This document shows positions 1 to 5,725 of a stretch of DNA of 8,359 bases, piece after piece (within the stretch, counting starts at the first letter, position 1; each line of letters opens with the position of its first letter). Location of the stretch: positions 1-8,359 of the forward strand of contig CAZGLR010000134.1 of assembly GCA_964526635.1 (NCBI GenBank). Direction: 5' to 3'. The position numbers and the translations under genes were made by a program. The notes under the pieces are model-generated. The model ran no database searches and was not told the origin of the DNA. It saw only the letters and a list, made by a program, of their open reading frames with translations. The DNA comes from CAZGLR01 sp964526635. Lineage in GTDB: Bacteria > Zixibacteria > MSB-5A5 > GN15 > JAAZOE01.

Positions 1-48
1 AGTTGACTCTTAATCAATTGGTCCGGGGTTCGAGTCCCTGATGGCCCA
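1..48 (+). tRNA. tRNA-Lys(CTT), 3' part only
   Basis: The window opens inside a tRNA, and everything 5' of the anticodon arm is missing. The anticodon stem is GTTGA (2-6) paired with TCAAT (14-18), enclosing the 7-nt loop CTCTTAA (7-13). The anticodon is therefore CTT, which reads the lysine codon AAG. A 5-nt variable loop (19-23) follows, then the T stem CGGGG/CCCTG around TTCGAGT (24-40), the acceptor 3' strand ATGGCCC (41-47) and discriminator A at 48. The next bases are TATA, so the CCA tail is not encoded and must be added by the CCA-adding enzyme. An intrinsic terminator follows 20 nt downstream. Confidence 0.93.
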
Positions 49-67
49 TATAAACAGCCTGATCACC

Positions 68-91
68 CTCCGTCGCACCGGCGGGGTTTTT
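68..91 (+). terminator. intrinsic terminator of the tRNA-Lys transcript
   Basis: CTCCGTCG (68-75) pairs with CGGCGGGG (79-86) over 8 bp, including two G-U pairs, around a 3-nt loop. Five T residues (87-91) follow. The position 20 nt after the tRNA discriminator base fits termination of the tRNA transcript. Confidence 0.75.
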
Positions 92-396
92 ATTATCCGA
101 TACAGAGAATTTGTTTTTTTGCGCGTTAGATAATCAATCCATCGGGTTACCCGTATTTCGTGAGAAATTTTTGAATGTTTAAACTGAAGGCAGGTACATG
201 TGTATGAAGTAAAAGGAGAGTACGACAATTATCTGCAACGGAGACAGGGGTAGATCAGTCATATAAATACGTGTTCTCGCATCCGGCGCGGTAGTCTTTG
301 GTCAATGGGAGGTCCTGCCTGGACTTTCGGAGTTTTGACCGGTTAGCGGTGGTGAGTGAGAAAAAACGGTTCAATGGCAAAAACATAAAAAAATGA
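92..396. other. intergenic stretch without a recognisable gene
   Basis: No supported coding region or RNA was found here. Short local palindromes are present: CGGGTTACCCG near 143-153, and a 6-bp stem AGGTCC/GGACTT near 310-326. An AAAAGGAG at about 211-218 looks like a ribosome-binding site, but no plausible start codon or reading frame follows it. Confidence 0.5.
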
Positions 397-425
397 TTGT
401 CTGGCAGAGATCATCAGTTTATGAT
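397..425 (+). promoter_or_regulatory. sigma70-type promoter for the FG-GAP/YbbR/tsaD run
   Basis: The -35 box TTGTCT (397-402) and the -10 box TATGAT (420-425) are separated by exactly 17 nt. The predicted transcript start is near 432, leaving a leader of about 18 nt before the ATG at 450. This is the best promoter-like match in the upstream spacer. Confidence 0.6.
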
Positions 426-449
426 TAACTGCTGGTAACGGAATTGTTT

Positions 450-1952
450 ATGAATATACGTCATTTTCCATACAGCGGCGCCGGGATATTGTTTTTGATT
501 CTCCTGGCGGTATTTTTGATACCATTGACCGGTAGCCCGGAGGCGGCCGGCGATGATTTCTTTGAGCGCCAGTATATTGATATTCCGGGGCGAATTCTGG
601 GTATTCGTTATGGTGATTTCAATGCCGACAGCCTGGCTGATATCATCGTAATCGCCGATGAGAATATCGGTGGACGGATCGCACGGGTATATTTACAGCG
701 ATCATCACGGCGCTTTCCGCCGTCAGCCTCGCAGATCTTACAGCTTCCTTCGACGGCCAATATGGTCGATTGTGTTGATCTCGATGGAGATAATTCCTGT
801 GAACTGATCTATATGGACCGTAATGGCGTACATATTTTCCATGCCGATGGCGAAGCGTTTGACACCCGTGCTCGTCAGGCAATCATTGAAAACACAATTT
901 TTTACGGGAGTATTCAGGGCGGTATTATCGGTGAGCCGTTTATACATACAATCGATGATGCTCTGGTGGCGTTTGTGCCAATGCGTGATGGTTTCACGTT
1001 GTGGAAATACGAAGACGGCAGATTTGCGCCATATTCGCAAATAAATCTGTCCCATGATGTGCGCCGTCTGGATCGCAGTATCAAGCAATTCGGGGCGGGA
1101 CCGGTAAATCTCGGTTTTGCAATGCCGAGCGTCGCCATATCCGACGACAACGCCGACCAGCTCGATGATATTTATCTGGCGTGGGATGATCGCATTGTCA
1201 TTTATCATCAGAAAACTGCGGGTAAATTCGATCACGCCGGCAAAAATGATTTCTATTTTCAAAGCAGCGCCAACGGTAATCTGTGTTTGTCGCAGTTGAT
1301 TGATTATGATCGCGACGGGCGCCTTGACCTGATCAGCTCCCGTTCGGCCGGCGGCATATCCGGATCGCAAACCGATATTTATTTCTATGGCGCTGACCGT
1401 CTGCGCCAGGGCAGCCGCATGATTGAATCGCATCGTATCAGCCTGACCGACGCCTGTGGCAATATCATGGTCGATAATATCGACCGTCAAGGTGGATTGG
1501 AGCTGGTCGTACCGGCTGTCGAGGTCGGTGTCATGTCCTCGGTAAAGATGATGTTGACCAAAAAGACCGATTTTTATTTTCTGATTTATCCGATTGATAA
1601 TCTTGGCCGTCCGGCCTCGGAGCCGACTGTGCGCCATAAACTGAGCTGCCGCCTCGATTTCGATCTGGCCGATCCGACCGCCAAAATCATGTATGACTGG
1701 ACGGGTGATTACAATGGCGACGGGCTCCCGGATCTGATCTTTGCCGATGGCAATGATCAGTTGAATTTTTACCTGGGCTCCCAGAATGATTATGTCAGCA
1801 GCCGCAGCGATCTGGTGCTTAATATTTCCAATCCGGAATTTATCGAAACGACGCATTTAAATGATGACGGCCTCTCGGATTTGATTATAATACATATGCC
1901 GACCAGCGATGGCTCCCGGATTAGTTTACTGGTAACCACAAGTGTCGGGTAG
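450..1952 (+). CDS. exported FG-GAP/VCBS-repeat beta-propeller protein
   Basis: This 500-residue protein has an N-terminal signal peptide: a hydrophobic core at about residues 10-27, then a likely cleavage site near SPEA-AGDD (about 29-36). The mature part carries seven Asp-rich, calcium-loop-like motifs of FG-GAP/VCBS type (D-x-[ND]-x-D-G-x-x-D-L-[IV]). They lie at about 56-68, 109-121, 230-243, 285-296, 343-354, 420-431 and 470-481; the best are DYDRDGRLDLIS and DYNGDGLPDLIF. Such repeats fold as beta-propeller blades and are found in secreted or surface-bound proteins that bind ligands or other proteins; no substrate can be inferred. A TTG at 444 is in frame, but ATG 450 sits better against the promoter. 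The Shine-Dalgarno is weak. The YbbR gene starts 41 nt downstream on the same strand, probably on the same transcript. Confidence 0.85.
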   Translation: MNIRHFPYSGAGILFLILLAVFLIPLTGSPEAAGDDFFERQYIDIPGRILGIRYGDFNADSLADIIVIADENIGGRIARVYLQRSSRRFPPSASQILQLPSTANMVDCVDLDGDNSCELIYMDRNGVHIFHADGEAFDTRARQAIIENTIFYGSIQGGIIGEPFIHTIDDALVAFVPMRDGFTLWKYEDGRFAPYSQINLSHDVRRLDRSIKQFGAGPVNLGFAMPSVAISDDNADQLDDIYLAWDDRIVIYHQKTAGKFDHAGKNDFYFQSSANGNLCLSQLIDYDRDGRLDLISSRSAGGISGSQTDIYFYGADRLRQGSRMIESHRISLTDACGNIMVDNIDRQGGLELVVPAVEVGVMSSVKMMLTKKTDFYFLIYPIDNLGRPASEPTVRHKLSCRLDFDLADPTAKIMYDWTGDYNGDGLPDLIFADGNDQLNFYLGSQNDYVSSRSDLVLNISNPEFIETTHLNDDGLSDLIIIHMPTSDGSRISLLVTTSVG

Positions 1953-1993
1953 TGACAATTTTGTATCGGTATGTAGACTGTTCTTAAGCGATT

Positions 1994-2902
1994 ATGTCGA
2001 AATCTGTCGTCAATTTCATGCTTAAAGTGGTGGCGGTACTTCTGGCCGTACTTCTCTGGTTCTATGTCGTCAACCAAAAGACCTATGAACATACCCTGAT
2101 CTTGCCGGTGACCGAGGTGGACTATCCGCCCGGGCTGGGACCGGTAACGCCGCCGCCGGATTCGCTCACTATCAGGGTTACCGGCGAGGGCAAGGATCTT
2201 ATGGGCAGCGACTGGAAACGGTTCGGGGTGCGGCTTCGCGCAACCCGTCTTAACCGGGGCAATAATCAACTCGATTTCAATCTCGAAACAGTTTCGCTGG
2301 TGCGAGCCGAAGATATAACCTTGCTGGGTATAGAAACGTCCGGACCGATCGCCATCCAGCTCGACCGCCTCGATACGTTGCTCAAACCGGTGGTCTCGCG
2401 CCTGGCGGTGGTACCGGACCGGGGACATATGGTGGACACAACTTCGGTGACAATAAATCCAATTAAAACCAGCGTTGTCGGTCCCTCTCAACTGCTCCGA
2501 CAAGTCGATACGATTTATACGGCGCAGAAGATTATCGATGATGTCGATTCACCAGTATCTATGACACTGCCGCTGGAGAATCCCCAGCCATATGCCTTTG
2601 CCATGGCTCACGATTCGGCCACTATCGAAATGAATGTCGGGCGGCGTATTGAAAAAACAATTCGGGGCGTGCCGCTGAGAATTACCAATGGCCTGCCGGC
2701 TCGGACAATTATTGACCCCGATAAGATCACGGTTGAATTCGAGGGTCTGCGTTCGGTGCTCGATACACTCACCAATCAGAATATCGAAGCCGGTGTCGCG
2801 GCGGTGCAGGATGGTTATGCGGTGCCGTTTGTCGTTCCCATCCCCAACGTCAGTGTGATTTCAATCCAGCCCGATTCGATTCGCGTTCAGGTCAGTCCAT
2901 GA
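1994..2902 (+). CDS. YbbR-domain (CdaR-like) membrane-anchored protein
   Basis: The product has 302 residues. One transmembrane segment (about 8-27, ending LLWFYVVN) follows a short cytoplasmic tail, so the rest should be extracytoplasmic. The opening pattern, a hydrophobic helix then LWFYV followed by beta-rich repeats, is typical of YbbR proteins. About three YbbR-like repeats can be seen (about 30-115, 125-213 and 215-300), with family-style strings such as KTSVVGPSQLL and DKITVEFEG. In Firmicutes YbbR/CdaR regulates the cyclic-di-AMP synthase CdaA and is encoded next to it. Here the upstream neighbour is an FG-GAP protein and no cdaA is in the window, so a link to c-di-AMP is family knowledge only. 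The ATG is kept at 1994 because it gives the full membrane helix; no strong ribosome-binding site precedes it. The stop overlaps the tsaD start. Confidence 0.82.
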   Translation: MSKSVVNFMLKVVAVLLAVLLWFYVVNQKTYEHTLILPVTEVDYPPGLGPVTPPPDSLTIRVTGEGKDLMGSDWKRFGVRLRATRLNRGNNQLDFNLETVSLVRAEDITLLGIETSGPIAIQLDRLDTLLKPVVSRLAVVPDRGHMVDTTSVTINPIKTSVVGPSQLLRQVDTIYTAQKIIDDVDSPVSMTLPLENPQPYAFAMAHDSATIEMNVGRRIEKTIRGVPLRITNGLPARTIIDPDKITVEFEGLRSVLDTLTNQNIEAGVAAVQDGYAVPFVVPIPNVSVISIQPDSIRVQVSP

Positions 2903-3912
2903 TCGTCCTCGGCATTGAGACATCCTGCGACGAAACCGCCGCGGCTGTCGTGAAAGATGGACGTGAGGTGCTGTCGAATGTGATCCATTCCCAGATGATC
3001 CACGTCAAATTCGGCGGCGTGGTTCCTGAACTGGCCGGGCGGGAACATGTTAAGCGAATCATTCCAATTGTCGAGGAAGCACTGAGGCGGGCAGGAGTAT
3101 CGCTGGAAGATATCGATGCTGTTGCCGCGACCTATGGCCCCGGGCTGGTTGGGGCACTTTTGGTCGGTTTGTCTTATGGCAAAGCGCTGGCGTTTGCCGC
3201 CGAGAAAAAGTTCTTCGCGGTAAATCATCTCGAGGGACATATCGCGGCCAATCCGGCTTCGCATCCCGATTTACCGGCGTCGTATCTCACACTGCTGATT
3301 TCCGGCGGGCATACCATGCTGATCGACGTGGAATCATTCGGCCGCTATCGTCTGCTGGGGAGAACGCTTGACGATGCCGCCGGCGAGGCCTTTGATAAAG
3401 TTGCCAAAATTCTCGGACTGGGCTATCCCGGCGGGGCCGATGTTGACCGTCTGGCCAAAGTGGGCGATCCGAAGTATGTCCGTTTTCCGCGCGCCCTGCC
3501 TGAAAAAGACCGTCTTGATTTTTCCTATTCCGGACTCAAGACAGCCGTATCGCTGTATGTCGCCGGACTGACGCCGGAAGAACTGGATAAACATCGCCCC
3601 GATATTGCGGCATCGTTTCAGGAAGCGGCGGTAGATATGCTGTGCGCCAAATCCAAACTTGCGCTCACACGGACGGGGCGGAAAGTAATGGCGTTGTCGG
3701 GCGGGGTGGCGGCTAATTCACGCCTGCGGGAAAAGACAGAACGAATGTGTCAGCAGATGGGCGTCCGGCTGGTGTATCCGCCGCCGGCCTTATGCACTGA
3801 TAACGCCGCCATGGTCGCAGCAGCGGGGACGGTGTATTTGAAGCAGGGGTTGGTTTCGGGATTTGATACCAATGCCGTTCCCTATGTCAGGCTGCCGCTC
3901 ATAGAGTCTTAA
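2899..3912 (+). CDS. tsaD: tRNA N6-adenosine threonylcarbamoyltransferase TsaD
   Basis: TsaD (Kae1/Gcp/YgjD family) transfers threonylcarbamoyl from threonylcarbamoyl-AMP to A37 of tRNAs reading ANN codons, giving t6A. In bacteria it works with TsaB and TsaE in the cytoplasm. The 337-residue product has the normal bacterial length and is complete. It shows ETSCDETAAAVV (7-18), the metal-binding HLEGH (His110 and His114) with Asp301 in CTDNAAM, the nucleotide-loop motifs SGGHT (135-139) and SGGVAANS (267-274), DDAAGEAFDK (158-167) and FSYSGLKTA (208-216). The start overlaps the YbbR stop as ATGA, with no strong Shine-Dalgarno, which suggests translational coupling. No tsaB, tsaE or tsaC is nearby. 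Confidence 0.97.
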   Translation: MIVLGIETSCDETAAAVVKDGREVLSNVIHSQMIHVKFGGVVPELAGREHVKRIIPIVEEALRRAGVSLEDIDAVAATYGPGLVGALLVGLSYGKALAFAAEKKFFAVNHLEGHIAANPASHPDLPASYLTLLISGGHTMLIDVESFGRYRLLGRTLDDAAGEAFDKVAKILGLGYPGGADVDRLAKVGDPKYVRFPRALPEKDRLDFSYSGLKTAVSLYVAGLTPEELDKHRPDIAASFQEAAVDMLCAKSKLALTRTGRKVMALSGGVAANSRLREKTERMCQQMGVRLVYPPPALCTDNAAMVAAAGTVYLKQGLVSGFDTNAVPYVRLPLIES

Positions 3913-3948
3913 TCGCACACGGTAAACATTCCTGAAAAACAACAATTT

Positions 3949-3975
3949 AAACCGGGCATTAATGGTTTTTATTTT
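3949..3975 (+). terminator. weak hairpin plus T-rich tract after tsaD
   Basis: AAACC (3949-3953) pairs with GGTTT (3964-3968) across a 10-nt loop, followed by TTATTTT. The stem is only 5 bp, so this is a weak terminator at best. The stronger hairpin at 4069-4093 may be where tsaD transcription really stops. Confidence 0.25.
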
Positions 3976-3987
3976 CTATATTTATAC

Positions 3988-4093
3988 GGGTGGATAGTCG
4001 GGCTTACGGGCCTTGCGCCCAGCCAACAATCCAGGGGACAGTCCGCTTCGGTGGAACAGCAGAAAGTCAAAGGGCCGGTTTTTCCGGCCTTTT
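3988..4093 (+). ncRNA. candidate structured RNA of unknown class
   Basis: A dense set of complementary segments lies between tsaD and the next gene. GGAT (3992-3995) pairs with ATCC (4029-4032). Inside it, GGCT (4001-4004) pairs with AGCC (4021-4024) and GGGC (4008-4011) pairs with GCCC (4017-4020). The two inner helices share a continuous 3' strand, with a 3-nt bulge on the 5' side. A second arm, TCCGC (4042-4046) with GTGGA (4051-4055), is closed by the very stable cUUCGg tetraloop. The segment ends at an intrinsic terminator (4069-4093). Weak promoter-like boxes lie just upstream (TTAATG at 3959, TTTATA at 3981, 16-nt spacer). No Rfam class was recognised; SRP RNA was considered and does not fit. 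It could be a small RNA, or an elaborate 3' end of the tsaD transcript. Confidence 0.4.
4069..4093 (+). terminator. strong intrinsic terminator
   Basis: A perfect GGCCGG/CCGGCC core (4073-4078 with 4084-4089) surrounds a TTTTT loop. It is extended by a G-T pair and an AAA/TTT segment (4069-4071 with 4091-4093), giving 10 bp in all. The right arm ends in TTTT and the left arm begins with AAA, so it may act in both directions. It closes either tsaD or the candidate RNA at 3988. Confidence 0.75.
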
Positions 4094-4176
4094 GTATTAT
4101 AGGCAGGATCATCTCCCGGCATCAATGTGCAGACTTGCGCCATTTCAGGTAATCCGGGTAATCGTTTTTGGTCTTT

Positions 4177-4204
4177 TTGACGATTACTATGTCAGAGATA
4201 TAAC
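4177..4204 (+). promoter_or_regulatory. sigma70-type promoter for the DUF6515-like gene
   Basis: The -35 box TTGACG (4177-4182) and the -10 box TATAAC (4199-4204) are separated by 16 nt. The predicted start near 4211 falls at the AAAAAGGAG ribosome-binding site, so the leader would be under 20 nt. The promoter lies downstream of the terminator at 4069-4093, so the gene is probably its own transcription unit. Confidence 0.6.
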
Positions 4205-4227
4205 CGGATCAAAAAGGAGTAGTCGGA

Positions 4228-4824
4228 ATGAAATCGAAGTCAATGTGTTCTGTGCTGTCGCTGGTCGTGTTGATTATAGCCCTGTTTGCCTTATCAGCCA
4301 GCGTAGGTGCCGACGTCCGGGTAAAGATCAAAAAGAATCCGCCCGCAGAAAAGGTCGTTATTGTCAAAAAAGATACTCCCGATAGTCACCGTACTCATCT
4401 GCGTAAGCTGCCCGATGGCCATCGCCGGGTGGTCTTTCGCGGCAGCCCCTATTATGTATTTGAAGGGCAATGGTATCGTAAAATCGGTGGACGGTTTCTG
4501 CTGGTCGACGCCCCCTATGGTGCCCGGGTCCGCTCAATCGGCCGCGACGCCAAGATATCGGTCGTCAATGGCGACAAGTATTTTATTTACGATGGCGTCT
4601 ATTATAAATACGACGATAAAGACCGGGTGTATATTGTCGTGGAAAAACCGCGCAAAATGATCAAGCTCGATATTGTTACCCTGGCCAGTGGTGAGGTGTT
4701 TTATGGCGATTACCTGGGGGGGACACCACGGACGGTTGAATTCGAGACAGTTGAAGCTATTTACGAGATTGATGTCGAGGGGATCGTTTCGATAGTTTTC
4801 GATACTCCGGTGGCGGCCCGATAG
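4228..4824 (+). CDS. exported DUF6515-like protein
   Basis: This 198-residue protein has a clear signal peptide (positive start, hydrophobic core about 8-24, likely cleavage after SVGA at about 28). The central part has two copies of a Tyr-rich unit: YYVFEGQWYRKIGGRF at about 75-90, running on to VDAPYGA, and YFIYDGVYYKYDDKDRVY at about 118-135, running on to VVEKP. Together with LPDGHRRVVFRG before the first copy, this matches the periplasmic family DUF6515 as I know it; its function is unknown. The C-terminal tail (about 144-193; ASGEVFYGDYLGG, then IVSIVF) reads like a small SH3/Sm-like beta-barrel, which is inference. The ATG at 4228 has GGAG at 4216-4219, 8 nt upstream. The gene is flanked by spacers and probably transcribed alone. 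Confidence 0.75.
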   Translation: MKSKSMCSVLSLVVLIIALFALSASVGADVRVKIKKNPPAEKVVIVKKDTPDSHRTHLRKLPDGHRRVVFRGSPYYVFEGQWYRKIGGRFLLVDAPYGARVRSIGRDAKISVVNGDKYFIYDGVYYKYDDKDRVYIVVEKPRKMIKLDIVTLASGEVFYGDYLGGTPRTVEFETVEAIYEIDVEGIVSIVFDTPVAAR

Positions 4825-4879
4825 GATCTTTGTTTGCCGGTGAAATAGTAAATAATAGAAATCATTTCTCGCGCACACT

Positions 4880-4916
4880 CATCCGCCCGGCAGGTATTTC
4901 CCTGACCGGGCGGATG
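4880..4916. repeat. long GC-rich inverted repeat downstream of the DUF6515-like gene
   Basis: CATCCGCCCGG (4880-4890) is perfectly complementary to CCGGGCGGATG (4906-4916). Inside it, CAGG (4891-4894) pairs with CCTG (4901-4904), leaving one bulged A. This gives about 15 bp with a 6-nt loop, 56 nt after the stop codon. No T-tract follows on either strand, so it is not a classical intrinsic terminator. It may protect the 3' end of the mRNA, act in factor-dependent termination, or be another member of the palindromic repeats to its right. Confidence 0.7.
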
Positions 4917-5025
4917 TGGTTAGGGCATAATCCAATCGCATGAAATCGCGGTGGTCGGGTCTACCAGCCCTAAAAGTTTCCGGATATTGATGGAGCAATG
5001 ATTACATCTAAAGTGTAATGGAAAT
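4917..5025. other. non-coding spacer before the repeat island
   Basis: No gene was seen. A small stem ATTACA (5001-5006) / TGTAAT (5014-5019) lies next to the first 214-bp repeat copy. The 20 or so bases just left of each repeat copy are weakly alike (both contain TGTAA about 10 bases before the repeat), so the repeat may originally have been slightly longer. Confidence 0.4.
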
Positions 5026-5239
5026 CCCACCCGGATAGCGGGTGGGGTACACGGTAATTTTAATTTACTAAAATACAATCGAGGGCAGGGGACGGGATCA
5101 CCCGGCCCGTGTTGTTTACAATGTTATGGTGCCCCAAGTCTTTAGACTTGGGATAAGATAAACAGGTGCAGATCTATCCCCAACCCTGAAGGGTTGGGGC
5201 ACCGGGCGTTGATCTGAATGCCACACCCTGCCGGGTGCG
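5026..5239. repeat. 214-bp direct repeat, copy 1
   Basis: This segment recurs at 5330-5543 with only five differences, at 5031, 5036, 5038, 5051 and 5052. The last 187 bp (5053-5239) are identical. The unit contains a run of hairpins: CCCACCCG/CGGGTGGG (5026-5046), ACGGG/CCCGT (about 5092-5110), CCCAAGTC/GACTTGGG (5133-5152), CCCCAACCC/GGGTTGGGG (5178-5199) and CACCC/GGGTG (5224-5237). It has no credible open reading frame or transposase, so it looks like a non-autonomous palindromic element or a cluster of such elements. Confidence 0.95.
5128..5203. repeat. inverted pair of REP-like palindromes (BIME-like), first
   Basis: Two hairpins lie head to head. The left one begins GGTGCCCCAA (5128-5137) and forms CCCAAGTC-TTTA-GACTTGGG (5133-5152), then ATA. 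The right one is the same design reversed: TAT, then CCCCAACCC-TGAA-GGGTTGGGG (5178-5199), ending TTGGGGCACC (5194-5203). The outer ten bases of the two are exact reverse complements. A 22-nt linker separates the ATA/TAT edges. This is the layout of BIMEs built from REP sequences, which are mobilised by RAYT (TnpA-REP) transposases in other bacteria; no RAYT gene is visible here. Confidence 0.75.
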
Positions 5240-5329
5240 GGTAAAGATACACTTTTGCGACCGCATACAGGGGTCGGCCTTCCCAAAGTATATGTACTAT
5301 AATTCATTGACCGAAAATGTAACGATAAG
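5240..5329. other. unique spacer between the two repeat copies
   Basis: These 90 bp are not repeated elsewhere in the window. They contain a 5-bp stem CGACC (5258-5262) / GGTCG (5272-5276) and an AT-rich run near 5288-5305. No gene was seen. Confidence 0.5.
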
Positions 5330-5543
5330 CCCACTCGGACACCGGGTGGGGTACGGGGTAATTTTAATTTACTAAAATACAATCGAGGGCAGGGGACGGG
5401 ATCACCCGGCCCGTGTTGTTTACAATGTTATGGTGCCCCAAGTCTTTAGACTTGGGATAAGATAAACAGGTGCAGATCTATCCCCAACCCTGAAGGGTTG
5501 GGGCACCGGGCGTTGATCTGAATGCCACACCCTGCCGGGTGCG
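5330..5543. repeat. 214-bp direct repeat, copy 2
   Basis: This is the second copy, at a constant offset of 304 bp with no insertions or deletions. Three of the five differences fall in the first hairpin, which here reads CCCACTCGG (5330-5338) / CCGGGTGGG (5342-5350). It keeps a 9-bp stem, including one G-T pair, although the left arm and loop changed. The match ends abruptly at 5543. Confidence 0.95.
5432..5507. repeat. inverted pair of REP-like palindromes (BIME-like), second
   Basis: This is identical to the pair at 5128-5203. GGTGCCCCAA is at 5432-5441 and TTGGGGCACC at 5498-5507, with hairpins at 5437-5456 and 5482-5503. Confidence 0.75.
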
Positions 5544-5585
5544 CTACCGCGGGGATGCCATCTCCATCGATGGATGCAACCCATC

Positions 5586-5612
5586 AACGGGCGAAGAGAT
5601 CCTCGCCCTTAC
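5586..5612. repeat. small palindrome, AACGGGCG...CGCCCTTAC type, copy A
   Basis: GGGCGA (5589-5594) pairs with TCGCCC (5603-5608), with outer bases AAC on the left and TTAC on the right. The same frame, AACGGGCG then CGCC-TTTAC with a different loop, recurs at 7822-7847, so this appears to be a second dispersed palindrome family. No gene is supported in the surrounding stretch 5544-5640. Confidence 0.55.
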
Positions 5613-5642
5613 AACAGAATTAGATTACGAGTCAAAAAGCCG

Positions 5643-5682
5643 GACTGCACTCGTGGCCAGGCCTATCGGCCACAAGGCAGTC
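5643..5682. other. two-tier stem-loop
   Basis: GACTGC (5643-5648) pairs with GCAGTC (5677-5682). Nested inside it, GTGGCC (5653-5658) pairs with GGCCAC (5668-5673), separated by small internal loops of 4 and 3 nt. It may be part of an RNA or another repeat palindrome; neither strand shows a gene across it. Confidence 0.55.
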
Positions 5683-5693
5683 GAGCCGAAACA

Positions 5694-5725
5694 CAAAAAA
5701 CGGCCCAACCGATGGTTGCGCCGTT
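5694..5725 (-). terminator. orphan intrinsic terminator on the minus strand
   Basis: AACGGC (5699-5704) pairs with GCCGTT (5720-5725). After one C/C mismatch, CAACC (5706-5710) pairs with GGTTG (5714-5718) around a 3-nt loop. On the plus strand it is preceded by AAAAAA (5695-5700), so on the minus strand the hairpin runs directly into a U-tract. It would stop leftward transcription, but no minus-strand gene is supported to its right. Confidence 0.65.

Noticed and set aside
738..1856. Long open frame on the minus strand (372 codons)
   Set aside because: It lies wholly opposite the FG-GAP gene, has no domain features, and its Ile/Asp-rich composition mirrors the repeat motifs on the other strand.
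1790..2503. Minus-strand open frame of 237 codons
   Set aside because: Antisense to the end of the FG-GAP gene and the YbbR gene, with no recognisable motif or ribosome-binding site.
3988..4093. Small bacterial SRP (4.5S) RNA
   Set aside because: CCAGG, CAG-TCC and GGA...CAGCAG look similar, but the GGAA-type loop and the exact CAGG/AGCAG core are absent, and the 5' and 3' ends do not pair.
3990..4385. Plus-strand open frame of 131 codons between tsaD and the DUF6515-like gene
   Set aside because: It runs through the structured RNA candidate, a terminator and a promoter and into the DUF6515-like gene in another frame; the protein has no family features.
5026..5543. CRISPR array
   Set aside because: Only two units of about 214 bp, 90 bp apart, made of several hairpins; this does not fit 24-48-bp repeats with regular spacers.
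5026..5543. Complete insertion sequence
   Set aside because: No transposase coding sequence and no terminal inverted repeats bounding the unit; at most a non-autonomous element.
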